A DNA stretch of 64,000 nt from Omphalotus guepiniiformis (taxonomy: Eukaryota > Basidiomycota > Agaricomycetes > Agaricales > Omphalotaceae): contig JAQOOI010000078.1 of NCBI GenBank assembly GCA_028554645.1, positions 248,001 through 312,000 on the forward strand, given 5' to 3'. Below the pieces are notes generated by a model. That model saw only the letters and a program-made list of their open reading frames with translations, was not told the origin of the DNA and searched no databases. Numbering within the stretch: the first letter of the stretch is position 1; every line of letters starts with the position of its first letter. A program made the translations under genes and the position numbers. Below are positions 37,474 through 49,500 of the stretch, one piece after another.

Positions 37474-38943
37474 ATGGCGAGCAGCAGCAGCAGCAGCAAC
37501 AGCAACAGTGCGTTTACGCTGAGCGAGTTTTCACAGCTCGTTTCTGCTGCCTTGGAGCTTGACAAATTTGAATTTGACTCCTGTTTGGTATACCCCAAAA
37601 CATTTTCTCCATCGACGAAGACGACGACGACGACGAGTGGGAGGCCATTGAGCGCGACACCATCTACCAGTCCACGGGTACTGCGCAAGATCAAATCTAT
37701 TCTCCTGCGAACTGCCCCAACTACACCGACACCGACACCGACTAAACCCACGGCGATTAGCCCGATACCCAGAATATCTCTCTCCGATTCCGACTCGCTC
37801 TTCGTGCCGTACCTCCCGCTCGCCCACCAACACGAGTCCGAATCCGGCGGAGATCCAGGTGTAATATCGATATTCTCTCGACGAGGATCGGACGGCGGGT
37901 CAAGCATCCTCCCTCCCTCTTCCTGCAGCGACTCTGGCGACTCCGTCGTATCTTCCACGTATTTCCCTCCTACACCCCCGCACTCACCTATACGGCGCAT
38001 ATCCATCTCCGTGTCTTCCGATTCTTGCGATTCGGCAGAGTCAGACTTAAGCTTACTCGTTGATCCGTTCGCGAAAGGACGCGTTCAGGTCGTTCATCCG
38101 TATTCTTCCGCTCATCCTAATCACTCTTCTCCTACACGTAATCGTAAACGCCACAGGGTAAAGTGTACCCCAAGTGCGCTCCCACCGCCTACATGTCCAC
38201 TTCCTTCCCTTCCAAGTACTTTTGGTGCTCCGCCGTCTCCCCCTCTCACTCCTAAATCTGTGGAATATCCAGATTGGACGCTTTCTTTGCCTTTTGATGT
38301 TGACCTTCCGACTGTTGCGATGCGGAGGCCGTTGGTGAGGAGTAAAGGGGTTATCAAAAAGAAGGGTGATCTTGTCAGTTTCTTCTTTCTGCTTGTTTCG
38401 TACAGGGATTCATGTTCGACTTTCTAGCCCTTGCAAGCCCTGTCACCAATGGGTCACAAACGAAAAGGCTCTCCGTTCCCTCTCACAATCACACTTCCCC
38501 CACAAACATTCCAATCTACCTCTTACCCCAGTCCGGGAAGCCAAAGCACGCCAGTCAGCGCATCACGAACGATTCGCTTGACGCTCCCCCCAGCACTCCC
38601 ACCACCAACATGCGATCTCCCCGCGCTTCCTTCACCGGCATCACCTCCGAGCCCACCGAGTCCGTCTACGAAGAGAATTAACCGCGTATCTGCATCTCTC
38701 CGTTCGACGGAGACGGGGACGTCTGGGAGTGATACGTCGGTTGAGATATCGAGAAAGATGATACCTTGTAAGATGGTCAGATGTGAGAAGAGTGGTTTAC
38801 CTGTTCCTGCTCCTGCTTCTGTACCGACTTCTCCGAGGGGACGTTCGGGGAGCGTATTCACTGTACAGAGTGTACAGAGCGGTGAGAGCGGGAGAAGTAA
38901 AGAGACCGAGTATTTTAGTGCAAGGGGAAGTTTGGACGTATGA
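37474..38943 (+). CDS. Ser/Pro/Thr-rich disordered protein, unknown function
   Basis: The start MASSSSSSNSNSAFTLSEFS leads into a short helical segment (QLVSAALELDKFEFDS), then a long low-complexity protein rich in Ser, Pro and Thr with many SP/TP sites. An intron of 54 nt (38374-38427, GTCAGT to CTAG) joins the first exon to PLQALSPMGHKRKGSPF and removes an in-frame stop. The reading frame is supported by an internal repeat: LPPPTCPLPSLPS in exon 1 and LPPPTCDLPALPS in exon 2. The C-terminus ends ETEYFSARGSLDV. It resembles regulatory or cell-wall signalling proteins only in composition. I cannot assign a family. Confidence 0.7.
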
Positions 38944-40901
38944 ATGGCATTGTATATGGTGAGTTAGGTTTCTTGGTGTCGTTCGGGTTGCTAGGCGTCG
39001 GTGCTCACTATGATGTTGTAGGGTCGTTTGTATGTTATTGCCCGCGAAAGAAGAAGAAAGAATCTGTTGTAACCCTTTGACACCCTCCTCCGATCACCAA
39101 AACCTCGGCTCTTTTCACCCTCGTTGCTGCCCCATCACCATAAAACCAAAGCTGTTTCGTACACACCACGCGAAATTCGACCGACCGCGTTACTTTCCTT
39201 AAAATTCATTACGCATAATGTTGTGTTAATCTGTGTCACTCTTTTTGTTCCCGGCTCACTCACTCACTCACTCGCTCTTTGTGTTACATGTTACATGCCC
39301 GCCATGCGCGCGTTACGCTCTCTTGAGTTCTCTGTTTTTGTGTTTTCTTTTTGGTCTTGTGCGGCTTGCAGTAACTTCAATTCGCCCGGAGCTCGCTTGT
39401 TCGTCGGCGCCTTTTACAGTATATTTGTATATTCGGTAGTAGATGCATATAATTGGTATTCACATACATACTTTCTTTACTAATTGTTATGGCCTTTTCT
39501 ATTGCGATTTCGTTTTTTTTCCCGCTATGTTATGTAGATGTGGATGTGTGTCCCTCCTGGCACTCAGGCTGTGGCAGCTGTGGTTACCCGAGTTCCTCAG
39601 TTTTGACTTGATATTTTGAACATCACTTTCATATCATCGTATTCGTATTTTTCTTCTTCTTTCAAACGTTCTTTCGATGACTCTTCTAACCAATGGTTCC
39701 AAACTCCTCCTTCCCTCCGTGTTTCGTGAACACGCCTTCCGCAGTCACTTGTTCGATTCATTGATATCTCATGTTTCTTTTATCGTGTTTCCTTGGCTTT
39801 CTATCTCGATACCTGCTCGATACCAACCATTCCAAGTTTCAAGTTTCAAGTTTCAAGTTCCGTTCCTGTCTCTTTTCTTATTCCAATCTTTCAGGCCTAT
39901 GATAATGTAGGACCCCTCGATTCTCCTGTTTTCCATTCTTTCCTGCAGCGTGTTTGTATCTTTATTCATTCTTATTGCAATCTAGCCTCAGTTTTATACT
40001 TGGGGTTTAGGTGTAGGTGTACTTTGTGGCTGTTAACTTTTTTTTACATGAAATCGATCCTCAGTCCGAATGTCGATGTTACCATGATAGAGGGCGGCGT
40101 GTTTCTGATTTCAGGTCTACATGGCAGGCCATTTCCGTGTACGACTATGGGAAAGACGAGTGAAACCGGAAACTACTAGTAGGATACGTACGTCGTGTCC
40201 GTGATTCGGGAAGGATAGTATCGGTGCGATATAACGGCCGATGCCTGGGCTGTAGAGCTCGCAATAGTTTGACAGTGATATGATACGGCAGGACGCAATT
40301 CGAACGCGTGGACGCGTCTTGCTGCGTCAATGTTGGGTCGCCTTTTGGCTGTCACGGTATTAGTGATTAGGCCGGCCCTAAAGATGATTACGTAGCACAT
40401 ACATATTTCGCGCGCACGCGCGTTTCGGACTTAGTAGGAGGCTCGAGTCGCGCTCATCGTACGCCAATATCACGCTTCTTGACAAGTTCCTATTACTTGT
40501 ATATGCTACTGGCACTCAAGTACTCGTAGCCGATCCGACACTCCTACTGACAGTCAATGGAATTGGATTCCGAGTCCGACTCGGAGTCCCCTCGAATGAC
40601 ACTCGGATGGACAGTCATGGAGGCAGCTGCACTTCGTTCCATCAGAACTTGAACTCGTATATTGATGAAGACTAGAGATGGACTACCAGGAGGCGATAAC
40701 TGAAGGGAGAGTTGGTCCGCTCAACAAGTCTGGGCTCGTTCGGATTGGGATTGTACTATGCGCCACAGATACTTGTACACTTTCACCTCGGCGGTCCGTT
40801 TTCCCGCCATCCGCGAAGAAGTCCTTTCCTTTTCTTGTCAATCATCTGCATCACGGACCACCAGTCCACAATGATAAGTAAGTATAGTATACCCCGTCTA
40901 T

Positions 40902-40965
40902 GGTTGGCGGGAAGTCCACGGCAGGATTTTGCATTCGTCCTTCGGTTCAGCTCAGTTCGCAGATT
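40902..40965 (+). repeat. Left arm of an inverted repeat
   Basis: TTGGCGGGAAGTCCACGGCA, then GGATTTTGCATTCGTCC, is repeated in inverse orientation near 41845-41912. The first 26 bases are identical between the arms, then similarity continues with small gaps. The arms lie about 0.9 kb apart and could be ends of a decayed non-autonomous element. Confidence 0.6.
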
Positions 40966-41844
40966 ACATATAGCGTGCCTTCATCCGGCTTCTACATGAT
41001 TCAGGTCGAAATAGGCTCCGTGAGTCCGGATTATTCAATATTCGTCAAATTTAGTGTACTCCCTTGCTGAATATCTAGCACCAAGCGAAGGATATATCCT
41101 CCAGTTTTGCATGAAGTGAAAATCTACCCTCAGGCAAGTAAATATACAAGAAACTGCCAGCTTTCTATATGTAGCTGAGCCTTCAAAGTTCAGGTGTCTG
41201 CGGTCGGGCCGGGATGTGCGCCGAAGATCACTTATGTAGTCTCTGCTCCGCGCACTTCCGGCAGAGCCCTCCACTCTTAGCCTTGGGCAAGATCAAGAAA
41301 ACAACCGCTCATTGACATCTTTCTCTTCCAGCTCACATGCACGATCTCCAGTCGAGAGGTGGTACTTATAAGGAAGTTGTACTAAGTGTTTATTATCTAT
41401 GTATCTGCCTCTATTACGTAATACGGACAAAGTGTTCCTGCGAAGCCCATCGCCGACTGTGCCGGTGAGCGTACCTTACTGCGTACCTCCGTTCAAGGCC
41501 CTCCGCAACCTCCGGAGTCCGCAGGCGCTCTGTGCTATTCCACCGGAAGCCTCTTCGCATGTATCGCTGATATTTACCCTCTTTTATTTCTGATTTACCT
41601 TCCACAGGCTCCCTTGTTATACAGGTCTTGAACCTCAATGCCTTTTATGCAACTCACTGAGCTGTATCTACCATGTCTCTTCATTGTACACGGTCTGTCT
41701 TATAACAGCGTATATTTAATCGTTACGAGGGGCAGAGTCTTTAACAATGTATCAAATAAAGTCAATGTATCAAATAAAGTAAGTACCTACCGGCGCTGTA
41801 GAGTTATTATCCATTTCGCTGGACACATCATTAGCTGGTAGGCT

Positions 41845-41912
41845 GCACGTGCCAACTGAACCGAACGACGAAGCGAGGATGCAAATGCAAATCCTGCCGT
41901 GGACTTCCCGCC
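41845..41912 (-). repeat. Right arm of an inverted repeat
   Basis: On the minus strand this reads TTGGCGGGAAGTCCACGGCA, then GGATTTGCATTTGCATCC and TTCGGTTCAG, matching the arm at 40902. Confidence 0.6.
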
Positions 41913-43271
41913 AACGTCACCCGTCCCAACGATCCATTGATCTGTCGCTTACTGGTATTTCTCGCTTTAGCTCTTACGAACTTGGACGGCACCGGGAGTA
42001 TGAAAGTCCTATTCTCCTTTGTAGGTCCTTTCAATAGACAAGCCACTAATTTTTGATTTCCCCTGAGGTCTAGGCAGGCAGGCTCAGCAAGCTCCACATT
42101 TTTACATTGTGCTACCTAGCAAGCCGCATGATCAGTAACTTCGGTAATTGTTTCATCGGTAGGGCCACCATTATCATTTCGGGAAACCTGCGACTTGAGC
42201 TCTACCGAATCGGTTACTAAAACTTCCCGCCTTTGTATGAAGATGCTATACTATACTTTGGGACCGAGGTAAGTAGGAAGTGGGATCGACGTGTAAATGG
42301 AGAAATCATACACCACTAAACTCAAAGCTTCTTACCCCTGGTGGCGACTTGAGTTTCGAGTCAAGTACGCATCAGCGACGTGTGCGACCAATCGGTATTG
42401 GTGTTATTACTTTCCCCCTACCCGATCCCTTGGCTGATGAGGTATGACTGTACCCCTACTCGATTCGCCGCAGCTTCTGCGAGCAGAGAATTCTAGACTT
42501 CAGTGCTGTGTGCTGTGATCTGCGGGACCTAAGCCAAGCCCGGTACAGGGATGCAGGGAGTACACCTGTAAGTAATCTGCTGGTAACTACCAGCCCGTTT
42601 TGATTGATTTCAACTCAGCGACGAGTTGAACTTGAAGAGCATCGACACGACATACGGCAGATGCGGATTAGTTCTCTTGGAATCGGGATCGCAGCCACCG
42701 GTCGCGGGACGCTCATTATCGTGGACGGGTGTTCGAGTTCATATTCGTATTCCGTGGCGGTACAGGTTGCTCTACACTTTTTTAGAGTGCGCGAAGCGGC
42801 TGCAAGCCTGAGGAAATCAAATGGCGAGTTAAAGGTCCGCAGGTCCAGCCTACGATTACTTACGGAAAACTCATGTTCATGCTAGATGTGGTCCGAGGAT
42901 CGTAGTGGTTCCCATCCTGCCCAACTCTCATGTCTGCAACCAAGTAAGACTGAATCCAAACATCATCTCGAGGCTAGTGCGGGTACTGCCATGATCCCGA
43001 ATAATAAAGAATGTCCTCCGCAGTTTGCCTGCCTGTGCTATAGAGCCTGACCCCAGTTCTTGCTCCATTGGCGTTGCTAAATGGCACATTGTTGAGAGAT
43101 TGAGAGAAAGGTATGGTAGATTTTGATTCTGAACTCATTCAGGGACGTTCATCTGTCACTTTCAGATTACAGTAACATCCTTGTATTGGGTACCGTGAGG
43201 CCGTTTAAAAGGTGAGGATTTACATTCTGGAAACCCTCAATCGTACTGTCTCAATTAGTCCCTCGTTTGCT

Positions 43272-45349
43272 ATGTTCTCCCTATTCAGCCTGGTGCAACT
43301 CCTTGCAGTAAGTCGATGGCTTTAAAGTATATATGCTCGTGAACTCTGATCCACGTCCCAGAAATTAGCCTCCGGCATAGTCTTGCTGTTCGCAGCATGG
43401 ATGCTTAGCCCATCTCTCATGCGCAAGCTCGTCGTCGACAAGGCCGGAAACCCGGTACCTCCCGGACCAAACGTCCGATATCTCTTCCTCAAGAAGTATC
43501 CCGAACTCGTACTGGATGCCTGGGTAAAGCAATACGGTACTCTGTTCTCAGTTTGGATGGGATCACAGCTATTCGTCGTCATTTCTGATCCTCATATCGC
43601 TCGGGACTTGCTGGTAACTAATGGAGCTGTGTTTTCGTCCCGGAAGAAATACTTCTTGAAGAGTCAGACGATTCTTAGAGGTCGGGCTATTACTGGGTCT
43701 GAGTATGGTGATACTTGGTGCGTGCGTGTAACGCTCCATGCATCAGTGTGACCTGTAAGTATCTGATTGATGGTATAGGAGACAGCATCGGAGAATTGCG
43801 ACGGGTTTCTTGACTCCGAAAGTGATTCAAGAGCATGCCAGTATCCTGGATTACGAGGCGCGCATTTTCATCCGTTCTCTTGTTCAAGAAGGAATGGATG
43901 GCAAGGTACCCATTAATCCGAGTCATTTTACTGGAAGATATGCCTTAAAGTAAGTATTATATCATAGTATATACAGCAGAGATAGAGCTTTGGCTAATAT
44001 CGTGTCAAAGTAACATGCTTGCCCTCTCATTTGGTATACGCACGGACTCAGTTTCTGATCCACTGATCACCAAGGCCCTCGAGCTTGCCATGGAGTTCAT
44101 GGCTTTGACAGGTGGATGTAACTTGATTACATCACAAGCAGAGGTACTAACACTCCCTATACAGGTCCATGGTCAAACACCATTGACTTTCTAGAGCCTC
44201 TTCAATGGCTTCCATCAAAGATGCGCACCAGAGGAGAAAAACTTCACCAGGATATGCTTGACGTGTACGGAACCATGATCCTACGCGTCAAGGCACATAT
44301 GGATGCAGGAAACCATGTACCGGATTGTCTTGTTAAGACTCTCATTCAGACTCGAGAGAAGGAGAAACTGGATTGGGAAGATATGTGTATGCTTTCGGCT
44401 GTGTTTACACTTGGGGGTGTTCATTCGGTATGTTGTCTGACAATACAATACTTAGGATGAACGTTGAACGTTTAACGAAGGACACTTCTTATCAGGCTTC
44501 AGGCGTTCTCCAATGGTTCCTTGCATTGATATCCTCCCACCCAGAGATCCAGAAGAAGGCACATGAAGAGCTCGATCGCGTTGTTGGTCAAGATCGATTG
44601 CCAGAGGTAGAAGATGAAGCAAATCTTCCGTATATACGTGCTGTGATCAAGGAGGTATGTCACGGTATTCTCAGCATCTTTCTGCCAGTGTATCTAAACT
44701 CGAACTGACATACTTGAACCCTCAAGCTGGAGCGTATGCACCCACCGTTCTGGATGGCCACACCCCATTGTACGAGCGAGGATTTCACCTACAACGACAT
44801 CTTCATTCCCAAGCAAACGGTCGTCATTTTGAATTGTTATACGCTTCATCATAACGAGGCTAGGTATCCTGATCCGTGAGTTCTCTCGATGCATTCGAAA
44901 CACTCGATACTTATCGCTTTTTAGACACACTTTCAATCCGGACCGATACCTTGGAGATACCCTCAGTAGTGCAGAATCAGCTAATCTCGCAGATCCTATG
45001 AGCCGAGATCACTGGTCTTTCGGAGCTGGGTAAGGATATCCAAACCCCAACTTTGTTTCTACTACTGTACTGAATGTACTGAATGTACATGTTCTCACAC
45101 ACCCTCTCCGACAGACGCCGCATTTGCCCAGGAATTCACGTCGCTGAACAAGAGATGTGGCTTGCTATTTCTAGATTACTCTGGGCATTTGAGGTTTGCG
45201 CACTTCCTGAAGAGCCGGTGTCACTAAAGGAGTATGAGGGTTTGTCTGGGAGGACGCCTCTTCCTTTTAGGTTAAGGTTTGTTCCTCGACATGAAAAGGT
45301 TGGTTCGATTTTGGAGATGGAGAAGGAGGTTTCTCTGTGGACGATTTAG
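43272..45349 (+). CDS. Cytochrome P450 monooxygenase
   Basis: This is a membrane-anchored heme monooxygenase. The start at 43272 gives MFSLFSLVQLLA, then a hydrophobic anchor (GIVLLFAAWML) and the Pro-rich hinge PVPPGPNVRYLF. Helix C reads GDTWRQHRR. The I-helix reads AVFTLGGVHSASGVLQWF. The K-helix ExxR is in VIKELERMHPPFW, the PERF-type motif in FNPDRYLG, and the heme loop is HWSFGAGRRICPGIHVAE with the ligand Cys. The length fits the family. The I-helix lacks the usual acidic-Thr pair (GGVHSA where (A/G)GxDTT is expected); see findings. The substrate is unknown and no biosynthetic partners are adjacent. All examined introns are GT-AG. Confidence 0.93.
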
Positions 45350-45626
45350 TTATATATTAAGTGTTGGTAGTATTTATACGTTTTTTTTTTTTGCGCTTTT
45401 CGTTTGATATGAAGAACGCTCAGACTCTCGTTGTTTTTTTTATTCTTTATTCTTATCTTTAACATTCTAGTGATATATTTCTCTTCCACCGCCACACTCA
45501 TTCTTTCCTACATTTCTAATATTCATTCCGTAATACATAATAATATATCTTGCGAAAATGCTAGTCATTTCAACTCTTTACAGTGTACACTACCCGGGCC
45601 ATTCCTTTTCGATCTCACCATCACCA

Positions 45627-47427
45627 TCACCTATTTAGCAGCTCAACAACAACACTCGTATCATCCATCCACTTCTCATCCCACTCCAACGTAATCCAAT
45701 TCGATACCTTTTCAACATTCGAACCTCCCAACCCTTCGCGTAACAAATACAAAGCAAGATTCTTCTGTCCTGCGGAAGAGGAGTCGGGTTGTGAAGATGT
45801 ACCTGCATCTGTACCCAGAGAATCAATCTCCTTCCCGACCAACGTTGTCCATTCCTCGATTATATGGGTCATATCGAATTTACCAACGTGGTCATTTCGA
45901 CTTTCGCCGGCGTACAAGTCTAACAAGCCATCGGAGCACATAATCAGGCATACTGCGAGGAGAGGGAGGGAGGGGGCGCATAAAAGAAAAGAAGAAGAAT
46001 TAGTCAGTCGATATCAGTAGATTTGAGATACATAGCTGCAACAACAACATACATTTAGCTCCGCGTTGAGGTAATATATAATGTACGTCCGCTTTGTTAG
46101 ATACGTAGGGTGGAGTGAGACACCACTTGAGTGTGTTCTCCATGAACGATGGGGGTCGGTTGAATCCGGGTATAGCGTTAGCGAATACGCGGGAGGTGTA
46201 GATTGAGGGTAGTTTGAATTCGAAATCACCAATGGCTAGGTTCAACGTGAGGAAAAAGTCGATATTCAGGACAGGAAAGCAGGTAAAGGGGGTTTTGTAC
46301 TAACCTCTTGTAACAGCAATAACACCCAAAACGCGTTGTCTCGAAACTACACCTTCTTCTCCCGGATGTTCAGCTTTCAATCTCTCAACTTCATCATTCT
46401 CCGTCGCGTTATGATTGGAGCTTAATAACGTTGGGGTCCATTCACCCGAAGGTTGTTTTGTTCCTAGAACTATCGTAGAGTAGAAAGTATCCATCAATAC
46501 AAGCCCAACACAGTCCAAAAGTAAGGCACTCACCCGCTTGACAATCCCCCAAACTAGCTGTCCACATACCACCAATCGGATCAATCAACACAACTAAAAC
46601 AGTCGTACCCCTCATCCCTCTCGTAATCTTCAAATTATTCACCCCCCTCTCGCCTTCATGTCCATCATTCACAATTTCTCTGATTTCTTCATCAGAATAA
46701 CTCTGTATGTCTTCCACTGTCGGGAATACGGAAAGAATGCCTTCCTCGATGGATTCGTCGATGGCGGTGATGGAGTCACTTAGGATAGTAGAAATTGTAT
46801 CGACAGTCATGTCAAAGATCGATGTAGCTTGGAGGTGTAATCTGATTTGTGTGGGGAGGGTTGTACAGACATAGTCGACTGTTTCATCTCCATTTGCGTG
46901 TCCTGAATAATGAAACAACTACAAGTCAAGTTCAAATCCCCAGGTTCCACCAAAAAAAAGGGAGGATCGTAGGAAACGACTTTACCATCGAAAACACCTC
47001 TAAATTTCCATTTAGTACCATTTATTATCCATTCCTCTGTGATAATCCGATCTTGATTATGATGTCTTGGGTTAGGATGAGGTTGTAAGCTAGCCGTATG
47101 CAGCCTTCCGTCGTTCAATATTTGAGGTGACGAGAGCCTTATAATCTCCGAGGTGAGTTCAGGTTCGGGAAGAACTGTAAAGTCCATGACACCACGTTCA
47201 GTGTATTGGCCTATAGTATTGGTATTGGTATTGTTTTTCTCCGAACCCGAACCATCTGGTACAGCGACGACGTCGAGGAGTGGTGGTGCTGATTCGGAAG
47301 AAGGTGTGGCGGGAGATATGTTTACGCTGAATTCGGGTTCTGGTGAAGGAGACGAGGACGCAGGTGGTGGTGGTGACGCAATTGGGTTCGGATCCATTTC
47401 GATTTGGTTGAGAAGATCAAGGATCAA
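45627..47427 (-). CDS. PP2C-family (PPM) protein phosphatase, PDH-phosphatase-like
   Basis: This is a metal-dependent Ser/Thr phosphatase. The N-terminus is a Pro/Ser-rich region (MDPNPIASPPPPASSSPSPE) after an upstream in-frame Met at 47427. Then come HHNQDRIITEEW and FRGVFDGHANG (metal-binding Asp-Gly-His, with an intron between Gly and His), MRGTTVLVVLIDP, MWTASLGDCQA, SRQRVLGVIAVTRAIGDFEF, KADVHYILP, LIMCSDGLLDLYAG (metal Asp) and the closing WMDDTSVVVELLNR. The spread of the motifs with large inserts fits the pyruvate-dehydrogenase-phosphatase-like subgroup of fungi. Whether the protein is mitochondrial is unclear, as no clear targeting peptide is seen. The start could be 47427 or 47396. 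Confidence 0.88.
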
Positions 47428-48320
47428 GGATTAAGGGATGGTGGTTTAAGCTGGGATCGTTGGGATCAGTTCAATGAAGAACATCAAAAATGGATTATTT
47501 TATGATAGAGTATATTCAAGCGTGGGTTGAGGGTTCTGCGAAGTTTGAAAACGTTGAATAGGCTTACCTATTTATAATGAAATCTGCCTTCCTTTTGACA
47601 TGTTTTTGACTGGGCGAAGGGCTTTTAAAGATAAGTAGTCTGCTGTAGTCTGCTGTTCCACACGAATTGGAAGTGAATACAGTTATACACGGCCGTTGCA
47701 ATGCTACGGTTCCGAGTCCGAGTCTGCCAAGTCAGTTAAAGTCTCGTGGTCTCATTTGAAGAGAAACCCCACTGGAGATATGACATTGACAATAAGTAAT
47801 GTAGAGCAAAGTAATACGGTGAGAGTACATGTCCGGTTAGGTGCAAATCTCATTCAAATCATTCGACAGCAGTTCGACAGGTTGTTTACAGAGTTTCACA
47901 GGCTCACGGCCTTTTCTTCACTCACTGCATACACGGTCACCGTACACCCAGATGAAATGGCAGGCGGAACTTCAGATATCGAATTCCTCGTTTCTCATAG
48001 TATGGGACAAGCCAGAGCTGTCTATGCCGCAGAATAACTCTAGACCAGGCGCCGTGACCTCATTACTCACTTTTTCAGACAATTACTTGCATGACCGAGC
48101 CATACCCGGTCAAACATAAATACGCAGGTAAACACTGTATTTCTTTCTCCATCTTCGAGTCTCTCTGAGTGCTCAATTTGCGTAACAGGTTCAATCCGAT
48201 TCCAGCAAGTCGCGCTCTGATCCTATTCTCATACACAACGGGACGTGCCGCTGTGCCCCTCGAGCTCCAGGACAAAAGTGAAACATATTCAATACCCGAC
48301 AATCAGACCTCTCAGTCAAA
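47428..48320. other. Intergenic between PP2C and methyltransferase
   Basis: Short frames only. A CCGAGTCCGAGTC word lies at 47711. No gene is supported. Confidence 0.4.
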
Positions 48321-49357
48321 ATGGACATCACTGACTTCCGTTCGTATCCCATCTTCCCTATCACTATTGCTCTAACAACGTACTCACGCTCTCTTCAAAC
48401 AACACACAGTTCCAGGCACCGAGGAATTAAGAAAGATCGTCACTGAGAAGCCAGAGAGTTGGGACATTGCATGGTGCGTCGTGCGTCGTTTGACCTCACG
48501 GAAGTGCTCTGGCATGCTCATAGAAGTCCCTGCTTTGCTTTGCTTTGCTTGCATGGCAAAAGAATGTCACTCCCTGGGATGCGGGTGATATCCAACCTCC
48601 GTTGAAGCAAGTCGTTGAATCGGGAGTGATTCCGTTACCCATGCAAGGTCGTGCGTTAGTCCCTGGATGTGGTAGGGTGAGGGTTTTCTTTTTTGATGCG
48701 TTTATTTCTGGCGACGTTGATTGTGTCGTGGGTTTTATCAGGGCTATGATACAGTATATCTAGCTTCGCGTCTGGGATATAATGTTATTGGTTTGGATAT
48801 TTCAACGACTGCGATGGATGCAGCGAGCGAGTGAGTACAGGATTGTCTCACCTTCACTTGAAAGGCTCATATGCTGAATGAATTAATCAGACTGCTTCAA
48901 TCGAAATCAACTGGTTCAGATGTTGACTTGACTTCGAAAGTCCAATTCCAAACCGATGATTTCTTTACACTGACAGTTCCTCCGGAGGAGAGATTCGACT
49001 TGATTTATGACTACACGTACGTTACGCGTGTTTCCCTCCTTTTCCCGCCTCAACCTCTTTCTCTCCGAATCTTATAGTTTCTTCGTCGCAATCCCACCCT
49101 CAAAACGTCCTTCTTGGGCAGAACAAATGCGTACCCTCATCAAACCTGGAGGGTTCCTTATTACCTTGATGTTTCCCCTAATGCCTCGATCCTACGAAGG
49201 CGGACCACCATTCTACAGTAATCACCAGCATTATGTCGATGTGCTGGGAAAGGAGTGGGAAGTTGTGTTTGACCAGATTCCGGATGATGAGAGTCTAGAT
49301 GATAGACATAAGGGGAAGGATAGGATTGTGGTATGGAGGCGAGTTGGTGGGTCCTAA
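48321..49357 (+). CDS. Thiol/halide S-adenosylmethionine methyltransferase (TPMT family)
   Basis: This is a SAM-dependent methyltransferase related to plant HOL and thiopurine methyltransferases, which methylate thiols or halides. The start MDITDF leads into LPGTEELRKIVTEKPESWDI, then WQKNVTPWDAGDIQPPL, LVPGCGRGYDT (SAM motif I), VIGLDIS (motif II), RFDLIYDYTFFVAIPPS and LIKPGGFLITLMFPL, ending RIVVWRRVGGS. The intron between the W in SWDIAW and QKNV has no AG acceptor at the expected point (48474-48555) and is flanked by the direct repeat TTGCATGG; see findings. The other junctions are GT-AG. A tandem relic of this gene lies at 51240. Confidence 0.88.
48531..48550 (+). repeat. (TGCTT)4 microsatellite in a methyltransferase intron
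   Basis: Four perfect TGCTT units directly precede the second copy of TTGCATGG at the end of the intron, where a polypyrimidine tract and acceptor would be expected. Confidence 0.8.
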
Positions 49358-49429
49358 TGATGTTGATTCATTGGGATGTAAAGTACTCGACAAGAGTGTA
49401 TCATTCCAAAAGGAATAACGAGACAAGAA

Positions 49430-49500
49430 GGAAAGAATTGTGGTATGGCGGCGAGTTGGTAGGTCCTAATGTTGTTGAATGTTCATTGGGAATGTAAAAT
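49430..49500 (+). repeat. Duplicated tail of the methyltransferase coding sequence
   Basis: GGAAAGAATTGTGGTATGG, then CGGCGAGTTGGTAGGTCCTAA and GTTGTTGAATGTTCATTGGG, repeat the end of the CDS and its start of 3' UTR (49316-49384). The duplicate lies after the stop, so it is not translated. Confidence 0.75.

Larger units (their letters stand above)
38944..43271. other. Gene-poor region, pyrimidine-rich then repetitive
   Basis: The first 1.2 kb is very T/C-rich with CACT and TTTCAAG tandem runs (near 39247 and 39837) and probably includes the 3' UTR of the Ser/Pro-rich gene. The rest holds an inverted repeat (40902/41925), a tandem AATGTATCAAATAAAGT pair near 41747-41779 and a GAGTCCGACTCGGAGTC palindrome-like block at 40572. 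No gene is supported. Confidence 0.5.

Noticed and set aside
38412..38681. Alternative second exon of the Ser/Pro-rich gene in another frame (acceptor TACAG at about 38405)
   Set aside because: It gives a shorter tail; the frame that continues to 38943 shares the LPPPTC repeat with exon 1.
39677..40179. Open frames in the T/C-rich tract
   Set aside because: Hydrophobic-looking only because of pyrimidine bias; no domain or start context.
31744..43271. Transposon or retroelement in the gene-poor region
   Set aside because: No transposase, integrase or reverse-transcriptase motif and no long terminal repeats; only one pair of short inverted arms was seen.
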